From Bacteroidales bacterium (lineage in GTDB: Bacteria; Bacteroidota; Bacteroidia; Bacteroidales; VadinHA17): 5,027 bases of DNA. Below the pieces are notes generated by a model. The model saw nothing but the letters and a program-made list of their open reading frames with translations. It was not told the DNA's origin and did not search any database. Below, piece after piece: positions 1-5,027 of this stretch. The stretch spans positions 1 to 5,027 of the forward strand of contig JAOZKQ010000177.1 of assembly GCA_029935275.1 (NCBI GenBank), written 5' to 3'. How positions within the stretch are numbered: position 1 is the first letter of the stretch; each line of letters begins with the position of its first letter. A program made the position numbers and the translations under genes.

Positions 1-1802
1 GGGACTGGCCTTATTTCCAATTCAGGGGTATTCGCCTGTTTGTACCGGCTACCGGGGATGTGGCTTACTTCAAGCGTTTTGTTAAAGACTTTATGGCCCT
101 TTATAAATTTAACAAGCTGTTTGTGGAGTTCGGTGGTTTCCGCTCAGACCTACATCCTGAAATAAACGCCGGATGGTTGTTGTTTGCCAAAGATCTGAAT
201 TATACACGGACGCCTGAACTGGATGGCTTGTTTGGATACAATCGTAATTCAAACCATCAGGATGCAGGCGGAGGAGAGATTATTGACAAGGAGCTTACAC
301 GAAATATTGTACAATATACAAGGCAGAACTTTATTGATTTCATTCCTGAAATTCCCACATTGTCACATGCTTATGCTTTGATAAATTCTCACCCGGAATT
401 GGCGGTATTTCCGGATGATATCTGGCCGGATGTCTATGACCCAACCAATCCTGAAGTATATGATTTAGTTTTTGATATATTCGATGAGTACATTGATGTG
501 GTAAAACCCAATATGATTCATATTGGACATGATGAATGGCGTGGTTTTCCGATGGGTAAATCACCTGCTTTTAAAGACCGGGACTATGCAGATCTATATA
601 TTTCTGATGTAAATACTTTATACGCTTACCTTACTAAAAAAGGGATAAAAGTTGCTATGTGGGGTGATTTTTTACTGGAAAGGGTACGGGGCAAGGAAGC
701 AAGAACAGAGGAAAGTTTAATAGGTGAAGAGTATATGATTCCCGGGGCAGTCTCTTTTGAAAGGGTGAAAAACGAAATTCCCAAGGATATACTGATATTA
801 AACTGGATGTGGAATGACGAGGTTGGTGGAAGAGAAAATGATGAAACATTTACCAGGGCAGGATTTAAGCAGATTTTTGGCAATATGGGGAATGAGATTC
901 CTGATTACGAAGAAAGAATTAACAAATCCAATTTCATTGGCGGCGCCCCATCTTCCTGGGCAATAACCAATGAATATGTTTATGCGCGGGAAGAACTTGA
1001 TGAGTTCCTTGGATGCTCATATTCTTTGTGGACAGGCAAGCAACTTGATACTGACACACGGAATCAAATAGTCCGTGAGATCATGCCATCTATTCGCAGA
1101 AACCTGAGTGGGAAGACAGAACCCAGCGCTGATGGAGATCCGGTTGTCTCAGTTGATCTGACCTCTCATTTTAATAGTGGAATAGATGATAAACGTATGA
1201 ATTTAGATTTAGCAGGCATATCTCAAGGAAATGTGAGCCTCCATGAGAAAGCGTTTAATCTATCACTTAATTCCAAAGAATCTGCCATTGTTATTGGGGT
1301 AAAGGGTGTTGGCGACTGCCCTTTTGAAAAAGAAGTGAGAGGTATAACAGTTGGACGGGATGTTAGCAGTCTGATCTTTTTACATGCAAGTATAAACCCG
1401 GGACACATTTCTCCTGCCTACTGCGCACCCTACAATTTCTATAACACTTCCGAACTTCTTGGATGGTACGAAGTGGTTTATGAGGATGGTTATAAAGAAA
1501 CAATTCCTATTCAATATGGAATAAATATCAGAGAATATACATCCAATGAGAATTGCTATTACAGTGATGCTATTGAGATTGGAGGGAAAGTTTTTTATGC
1601 CTTCGAATGGCAGAACAAGCGTCCTGGTGAAAAAATTGAAACTATAAATTTAATTGGCACCAAAAATGCCAGAAGACATATAATAAACTCCTGTTTTGAA
1701 GGGAAAGCAGAATTTGAAACCATACCAAGTAATGGCCTGATACTACTTGGCTTAAGTACAGTAGAAGTGAGAAAGGAGCTTATTTATCCCTATAAAAATT
1801 AG
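1..1802 (+). CDS. Family 20-type glycoside hydrolase (beta-hexosaminidase superfamily), 5'-truncated
   Basis: This is a probable exo-acting glycosidase that removes terminal amino sugars (GH20-like), exported in most relatives. The frame is open from nt 3 to the TAG at 1800-1802, giving 599 residues; it runs off the left edge. The GTG at 60 is not the start, because the codons before it already read as GH20 barrel sequence (FRGIRLFVPATGD, equivalent to the usual RG-initiated first strand). The TIM barrel occupies about nt 24-1110. FIPEIPTLSH (about nt 339-368) matches the IPEID-PGH strand. HIGHDEW (nt 519-539) carries the Asp-Glu pair (nt 531-536) expected to act in substrate-assisted catalysis. 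KVAMWGD, LNWMWND and YSLWTG are the later barrel strands with their tryptophans. GH20 usually reads HIGGDE, so the His before Asp-Glu marks a divergent subgroup. From about nt 1130 a beta-rich C-terminal domain follows, with LIFLHAS, GWYEVVYEDGYKETIPI and FYAFEWQNKRPGE, a module I recognise at the end of many polysaccharide-degrading enzymes. The signal peptide and N-terminal domain are outside the window. Substrate is not determinable here. Confidence 0.8.
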   Translation, partial: DWPYFQFRGIRLFVPATGDVAYFKRFVKDFMALYKFNKLFVEFGGFRSDLHPEINAGWLLFAKDLNYTRTPELDGLFGYNRNSNHQDAGGGEIIDKELTRNIVQYTRQNFIDFIPEIPTLSHAYALINSHPELAVFPDDIWPDVYDPTNPEVYDLVFDIFDEYIDVVKPNMIHIGHDEWRGFPMGKSPAFKDRDYADLYISDVNTLYAYLTKKGIKVAMWGDFLLERVRGKEARTEESLIGEEYMIPGAVSFERVKNEIPKDILILNWMWNDEVGGRENDETFTRAGFKQIFGNMGNEIPDYEERINKSNFIGGAPSSWAITNEYVYAREELDEFLGCSYSLWTGKQLDTDTRNQIVREIMPSIRRNLSGKTEPSADGDPVVSVDLTSHFNSGIDDKRMNLDLAGISQGNVSLHEKAFNLSLNSKESAIVIGVKGVGDCPFEKEVRGITVGRDVSSLIFLHASINPGHISPAYCAPYNFYNTSELLGWYEVVYEDGYKETIPIQYGINIREYTSNENCYYSDAIEIGGKVFYAFEWQNKRPGEKIETINLIGTKNARRHIINSCFEGKAEFETIPSNGLILLGLSTVEVRKELIYPYKN

Positions 1803-1822
1803 AGGAATAACTTCTCTAATTT
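1796..1822 (-). terminator. Hairpin over two convergent stop codons, probable shared terminator
   Basis: The arms AAATTAGAGGA (1796-1806) and TTCTCTAATTT (1812-1822) pair over 11 positions, the first nine from the outside perfectly and one as G-U, around a 5-nt loop. The hairpin contains both stop codons, the TAG at 1800-1802 of the glycoside hydrolase and the TAA (complement of 1799-1801) of the adenylyltransferase. Read on the minus strand, the stem runs directly into TTTTTATA, a fair U-tract for ending the minus-strand transcript. On the plus strand the stem is followed by CAGGTTTT, which is weaker. The stem is A/T-rich, so its stability is modest. No other terminator is visible for either gene. 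Confidence 0.55.
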
Positions 1823-2566
1823 CAGGTTTTCAGGCTTAGTATCAATTTTAAGGGTAAAAGTCTTGTGATCCAGGATGTCAGTTATCCAGAGTTTACCGGA
1901 TAATATTTCACCTTTATCAAGAATTATTTTTATTACCTCATTTGCCTGCATAGACCCAATAATTCCGGGTAAAACCCCAATTACACCTACTTCGGATGCC
2001 TCCGGAATTATTCCTTCTCCTGATGATTCCGGATAAAGGCACCGTAGGCTTGGGCCTCCTTTATAATTAAATACTGATACCTGGCCTTCATATTTATATA
2101 TTGCCCCAAACACCAGTGGCTTCCCCAAAATAACACAGGCATCACTAATCAGGTAACGGCTGGAAAAATTATCCGTTGCATCCACAATAATATCATAATC
2201 CCTAAGTATTTTCAATGCATTTTCCTTACTAAGGTATGTATTCAATACCTTGTACTCCGGAAGATCATTTAGTTCCATCAGGCGCTGTTTGGCAATGATG
2301 GCTTTTAGTTTCCCCAAATCATTCTTTCCATATAAAATTTGCCTTTGAAGGTTACTCTCCTGAACCAGATCATTGTCAACTATCCCTATCAATCCAACTC
2401 CGGCAGCAGCAAGGTATTGTAGTACGGGACAACCCAGACCACCTGCACCAATAACAAGCACTTTAGCCTGTTTTAACCTATTCTGACCGGCTTCTCCGAT
2501 TTCCGGTAACATTATATGTCGTTGATATCTTCTTTTTTCTCTGTCTGATAGATTTATAGTTCTCAT
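1799..2566 (-). CDS. ThiF/MoeB/HesA-type (E1-like) adenylyltransferase lacking zinc-site cysteines
   Basis: Members of this family adenylate the C-terminal glycine of a ubiquitin-like sulfur carrier (ThiS, MoaD) or of a peptide, in the cytoplasm. The 255-residue length fits a single-domain MoeB/ThiF. Visible landmarks are RYQRHIMLPEIG with the conserved arginine (R16), the nucleotide-binding loop GAGGLG (40-45), DNDLVQESNLQRQ (64-76) with acidic, Asn and Arg ATP contacts, GKLK (85-88) and DATDNF (129-134). The usual CYRC zinc half-site reads SLRC (173-176). The second CxxC near the C-terminus is absent, the protein ending in a charged tail. The cysteine that precedes AEAGVxG in MoeB/ThiF is alanine (A190 in EASEVGVIG). 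ATG at 2564-2566 is the only candidate start: the frame is closed by a TAA at 2615-2617, with no other ATG, GTG or TTG between. No Shine-Dalgarno is seen. No thiamine, molybdopterin or carrier-protein gene is in view, so a specific symbol is not justified. It could still serve a carrier encoded elsewhere. Confidence 0.88.
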   Translation of the reverse strand: MRTINLSDREKRRYQRHIMLPEIGEAGQNRLKQAKVLVIGAGGLGCPVLQYLAAAGVGLIGIVDNDLVQESNLQRQILYGKNDLGKLKAIIAKQRLMELNDLPEYKVLNTYLSKENALKILRDYDIIVDATDNFSSRYLISDACVILGKPLVFGAIYKYEGQVSVFNYKGGPSLRCLYPESSGEGIIPEASEVGVIGVLPGIIGSMQANEVIKIILDKGEILSGKLWITDILDHKTFTLKIDTKPENLKLEKLFL

Positions 2567-2604
2567 TTTAAGTATAGTATGATGTTTATTTTCCAGGATC
2601 TCTC

Positions 2605-2628
2605 TTCTGTTATGTTAATTTATCAGAA
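2605..2628. repeat. 24-bp imperfect dyad in the gap before the adenylyltransferase gene
   Basis: The arms TTCTG (2605-2609) and CAGAA (2624-2628) are perfect inverted repeats. Inside them TA at 2611-2612 pairs with TA at 2621-2622, and the centre is the palindrome TTAA (2615-2618). Nine of twelve symmetric positions match. It lies just downstream of the possible promoter element at 2631-2638 and 38 bp before the ATG, where a repressor operator would be placed. In this A/T-rich gap chance symmetry is possible. It has no T-tract, so it is not an intrinsic terminator. Confidence 0.3.
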
Positions 2629-2630
2629 AA

Positions 2631-2638
2631 CAAAAATA
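2631..2638 (-). promoter_or_regulatory. Possible Bacteroidota -7 promoter element for the adenylyltransferase gene
   Basis: The minus strand reads TATTTTTG, matching the TAnnTTTG consensus of the main sigma factor in Bacteroidota, 64 bp before the ATG at 2566. I do not find a convincing TTG/TTTG -33 partner at the usual spacing, so the call is weak. If it is false, the adenylyltransferase gene would be read through from the two upstream genes. The rest of the gap (2567-2657) shows nothing else I can name. Confidence 0.25.
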
Positions 2639-2657
2639 ATCACTAATCAGGATTTCC

Positions 2658-4013
2658 TCATTTTGATTTTTCTTTCAATAAGCCAATAAATTGGTAAATC
2701 AAAGATTTTAAAATTTTCTGCCATGCCATTTTCGCCCTGAAGTGAATTTCTTTTCCCATTTCATCTTCAACTGATTCTATAAATAAGTCTGGCATTTTTA
2801 ATAATTTAGATGCCGGAACATTAAGTTCAAAACACTTAGCAGCCCATAGTGAAAATTTTTTCTGAATTTCAAATTTATCATTTAATAAATTGACTATTTC
2901 ACTGGCTTGAGATTCAATATTTTCCCCTAACTCTTTAACTTCTGAATCTTCCCTTCCTAACTTAATATTCATCTTGTTTCTTACCCGGTAATAAAAATCC
3001 GTTCCAAATGATTGCTCACTTTGAATAAACTGATGCCATGTATTCTGAACCAGGATAATATCACTTTCAGTATAATTATAACCTTTCCCCATTTTGCTTA
3101 ACCTGTCTATAATAAATACTGATACCAATAAAGATAGTAAAATTGAAAGGATTACATGAAACCAAATTTTGTTCCAGCTAATATTTCTTGAAAACACTAC
3201 CGGTGGAGCAACTGAAAGAATTCCCCAATTTAAATCATTCCCCAGATCAAAAGGCGTAAATAAAAAGAGGGTATCATTTCTTTTAACTACTGCTTCCCTT
3301 TCAGGAATTGTAGTTTTCAGGGAATCTAACGATTTATATGATCCTTCATGCTGTAAGACATAATTTGTAGAAACCAGATAATCTTCAATATCATTGATAT
3401 GTACACCTATATTGAGTTCCTTAAAGGAGGGGATTACCTGAATTGCCAGAAGACCGGTAAATTTACCATTTACAAAAACTGGGAACCCGAAAAATGCAGA
3501 TAAGGTACTTTTACTGGGCTCATACTCAGAGAAATCGACAAAAGCACTTTCTTCAGGCCCTTTTGCCTGTGAAAACAACTTTCCAAGCCCACTTGATTTG
3601 TATGGCCCATTTACAAGATTTGTTCCCAGATCCTTTTCTTTTGCCACAGTATAAATCACAACACCCTTTGCATTAATGATAAAAAAATCGTAAAAGCCAA
3701 AATGTTTTACGCAGCTCCTGGCCCATTGTTCAAAATCAATTTCTAAATCCGTACTGCTGTTTATGTTAAGCTGCGTATGGTTTAAATAATTCTTTATTCT
3801 ATCAATTCCGGCTAAAAGCTTAACCTCCTCATTCAGAACATCAAACATTTCTGAAACAGATGATGCACTTAATTTATGGTTCAGTCTTAAGTTTTCAATA
3901 ACCGATTCTTCAATTATCTTCTGGTCATTCAGATAACTTACTTCAGCAACTACCACTGCCACAATAATTGTCAGGATAATTGCATATAACCAGTATTTTG
4001 TATCAGGATGCAT
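2658..4013 (-). CDS. Membrane sensor: dCache domain, two TM helices, cytoplasmic globin-like domain with Cys at the proximal His position
   Basis: This is a predicted inner-membrane sensory protein of 451 residues. TM1 is at about 8-25. An extracytoplasmic dCache domain follows (about 30-275): GVVIYTVAKEKDLGTNLVNGPY (118-138) is the strongly conserved strand-loop of many chemoreceptor and cyclase Cache domains, GKFTGLLAIQV (183-193) closes the first half, and DYLVSTNYVL and LNWGILSVAPP mark the membrane-proximal half. TM2 is at about 282-303, followed by DRLSKMGK, which sets the C-terminus inside. Residues 315-447 look like a globin: SDIILVQNTWHQF as helix A, FGTDFYYRV as helix B, WAAKCFELNVP as helix F and AKMAWQKILKSL as helix H. 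From V399 to W431 the spacing equals V90 to W122 of Vitreoscilla haemoglobin as I recall it, which puts C394 where the haem-ligating His85 lies. There is no kinase, cyclase, HAMP or methyl-accepting output. The ATG is secure because an in-frame TAG lies eight codons upstream with no alternative start. It overlaps the preceding gene by 11 nt. The Cache part is confident and the globin assignment likely; ligand and output are unknown. Confidence 0.82.
   Translation of the reverse strand: MHPDTKYWLYAIILTIIVAVVVAEVSYLNDQKIIEESVIENLRLNHKLSASSVSEMFDVLNEEVKLLAGIDRIKNYLNHTQLNINSSTDLEIDFEQWARSCVKHFGFYDFFIINAKGVVIYTVAKEKDLGTNLVNGPYKSSGLGKLFSQAKGPEESAFVDFSEYEPSKSTLSAFFGFPVFVNGKFTGLLAIQVIPSFKELNIGVHINDIEDYLVSTNYVLQHEGSYKSLDSLKTTIPEREAVVKRNDTLFLFTPFDLGNDLNWGILSVAPPVVFSRNISWNKIWFHVILSILLSLLVSVFIIDRLSKMGKGYNYTESDIILVQNTWHQFIQSEQSFGTDFYYRVRNKMNIKLGREDSEVKELGENIESQASEIVNLLNDKFEIQKKFSLWAAKCFELNVPASKLLKMPDLFIESVEDEMGKEIHFRAKMAWQKILKSLIYQFIGLLKEKSK
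4003..4013 (-). other. 11-nt gene overlap, likely translational coupling
   Basis: The TGA of the TAXI-type gene (complement of 4003-4005) lies inside the start of the dCache-globin gene, whose ATG is the complement of 4011-4013. The reading frames differ. No Shine-Dalgarno precedes the ATG; the leader is A-rich. Ribosomes ending the first gene would be delivered next to the second start, which points to co-expression of the two membrane proteins in a fixed ratio. Confidence 0.75.
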
Positions 4014-5027
4014 TAAGTATTGATTTTTCTTTTTCTATAACTAAGCTGGTGACAGAATCCCATCCAAATGTAAAAAATTCAAAACCATTACTTGAAATTT
4101 TTCCCTGAACCGCATCACCTACTATCTGGTTAACCAAAGCATAGTGCTCCTCTCTCAATTTCATCAGCTCATCCATATTATTTGTTTGCTCTACATTAAC
4201 TTTAATGGCCAATAACTGTTCGTTATAAGCATTTAACCTTTGTTGTTTATTCCGGTTAAAAATTTGAATAGTGCTTGTGCCTATTAAAATAATAAGTGAT
4301 AAAAGCAGGGCGAGAAATTCTGCATTTTGTTGAAAAAAGTTAGGTTCCTCTTTATTCACAAAATCAACCAATCCCTGGTGCCAGGGTATTAGTGAGTTTT
4401 CTGAAGGAACTGAAGAAATAGCAGCGAGATTGCTATTATCAAGCAATTCCCTTTTCCGGGTAAATAAAATAGACGCAATCTCGTTCACCACAAAGGCAGG
4501 AGTTCCTTTTGTAGCAACCAGAAGCCGGTCAACTCCCAGTGTTTCGATATTTTCTGCGGGATTTGGAGGAATTCCACTATAAATACCTCTTGGTATAACA
4601 GATTGTTGAAACATTGGCATATCAATAGAAATAGCTTCAGATTGGGTTATGGGTTCACTGTGTGCATTCGTTTCATTTATAAAAATTTTAATATCCTTGT
4701 TGTTTGCTGAACGAACCCTGAATACAGCATCAATATCACCATTCTTAAATAACCAGCTTGCAGAGTTCCAGGATGTAATAATGGGCAAAACTTTACTTTC
4801 ATCCAGGCCAAAATGATCTTTAAGCATAATGTATGACATATACTGTGCACTGTTTTTAGTAGGGACAGCCACTTTTATTCCATTTACCCCTTCTATATTA
4901 TCAATATGCAAATTGGGTTGAAAAATGAAGTGAAACACATATTCATCCAGTATAGCTATCAGTCTTGTATTGCCTGGTATTTTCAGGTTAGCCGGCATGG
5001 TTGCAATTTGCACCAGGTTTTCTTCTA
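4003..5027 (-). CDS. TAXI-family solute-binding protein with C-terminal TM anchor and cytoplasmic coiled coil, 5'-truncated
   Basis: TAXI (TRAP-associated extracytoplasmic immunogenic) proteins bind small solutes, usually for TRAP transporters. The frame is open to the right window edge (first full codon at 5025), so the GTG at 5011-5013 is an internal codon and the N-terminal lobe is missing. Using that GTG as residue 1: GVNGIKVAVPTKNSAQ (42-57) matches the family's LKGKRVAVG segment, FKNGDIDAVF (89-98) the gDiDAaf motif, and VIPRGIYSG with ETLGVDRLLVATKG (139-170) the IPaGtY and tvGv-aLLV strands. WHQGLVDFVNKEEPNFF (211-227) corresponds to the closing HPGA region. Unlike soluble TAXI proteins, it continues into a TM helix (about 231-252), then NRNKQQR (253-259, positive side inside), a probable coiled coil (about 256-300) and a terminal block GFEFFTFGWDSVTSLV (310-325). 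I recall similar tails on other anchored TAXI-type proteins, but cannot verify this here. No TRAP permease genes are in view, and the gene is coupled to the dCache-globin gene, so a sensory rather than transport role is plausible. Confidence 0.82.
   Translation of the reverse strand, partial: EENLVQIATMPANLKIPGNTRLIAILDEYVFHFIFQPNLHIDNIEGVNGIKVAVPTKNSAQYMSYIMLKDHFGLDESKVLPIITSWNSASWLFKNGDIDAVFRVRSANNKDIKIFINETNAHSEPITQSEAISIDMPMFQQSVIPRGIYSGIPPNPAENIETLGVDRLLVATKGTPAFVVNEIASILFTRKRELLDNSNLAAISSVPSENSLIPWHQGLVDFVNKEEPNFFQQNAEFLALLLSLIILIGTSTIQIFNRNKQQRLNAYNEQLLAIKVNVEQTNNMDELMKLREEHYALVNQIVGDAVQGKISSNGFEFFTFGWDSVTSLVIEKEKSILNAS

Noticed and set aside
60..62. GTG as the start of the glycoside hydrolase
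   Set aside because: The frame stays open to nt 3 and the 19 upstream codons encode recognisable GH20 barrel sequence, so the gene is cut by the window edge.
340..883. Minus-strand open frames of 64-85 codons inside the glycoside hydrolase
   Set aside because: They lie opposite the conserved catalytic region and encode no recognisable motif; they are shadows of the real gene.
1223..1408. Minus-strand open frame of 61 codons
   Set aside because: It lies within the C-terminal beta domain of the glycoside hydrolase and has no independent support.
1960..2040. Repeated TCCGG/CCGGA-type words
   Set aside because: They fall inside the adenylyltransferase coding sequence at irregular spacing and are explained by codons such as those for Pro-Glu and Ser-Gly.
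1799..2566. Assigning moeB or thiF to the adenylyltransferase
   Set aside because: Key cysteines are absent and no thiamine, molybdopterin or carrier-protein genes are in view, so only the superfamily is supported.
2605..2628. Dyad as an intrinsic terminator of the sensor pair
   Set aside because: The minus-strand sequence after it is GAGAGATCC, with no T-tract, and the inner pairing is broken.
3169..3676. Two short plus-strand open frames
   Set aside because: They are antisense to the conserved dCache domain and lack any protein signature or start signal.
5011..5013. GTG as the start of the TAXI-type protein
   Set aside because: The frame is open to the window edge, the N-terminal lobe and signal peptide of a TAXI protein would be missing, and the sequence at this point is already mid-domain.

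Overview
The window is about 5 kb of AT-rich bacterial DNA and is almost entirely coding. A Bacteroidota (Bacteroidetes) origin is my best guess. The reasons are that gene starts lack Shine-Dalgarno motifs and sit behind A-rich leaders, one intergenic site resembles the TAnnTTTG promoter element of that phylum, and the left gene is a large carbohydrate-active enzyme of a kind common there. This is inference, and no taxonomic marker gene is present.

Layout: nt 1-1802 (+) hold the 3' part of a family-20-type glycoside hydrolase (beta-hexosaminidase superfamily) with a C-terminal beta-rich domain; its 5' end lies outside the window. It converges on a gene at 1799-2566 (-) for a ThiF/MoeB/HesA-type (E1-like) adenylyltransferase. 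The two stop codons overlap by 4 bp, and a perfect-arm hairpin over both stops probably serves as a shared terminator. A 91-bp gap (2567-2657) holds a possible promoter and a 24-bp dyad. Upstream on the minus strand are two overlapping genes. The first, 4003-5027 (-), is a 5'-truncated TAXI-family solute-binding protein with a C-terminal transmembrane helix and a cytoplasmic coiled coil. The second, 2658-4013 (-), is a two-helix membrane protein with an extracytoplasmic dCache sensor domain and a cytoplasmic globin-like domain.

The most interesting part is this second pair. Both proteins are predicted to put a ligand-binding domain outside the membrane and a small helical domain inside. Their genes overlap by 11 nt, so translation is probably coupled. 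In the dCache-globin protein, the spacing of globin landmarks to Vitreoscilla haemoglobin is gap-free from the F helix to the H-helix tryptophan, and the position of the haem-ligating proximal histidine is a cysteine. This suggests either a thiolate-ligated haem or a haem-free signalling globin. No TRAP permease, kinase, cyclase or chemotaxis output gene is visible. I propose the pair as a two-protein membrane sensor of unknown output, possibly with the downstream E1-like protein. That E1-like protein keeps its ATP-binding residues but has lost the zinc CxxC pairs and the conserved acceptor cysteine. The glycoside hydrolase is on the opposite strand and probably unrelated.
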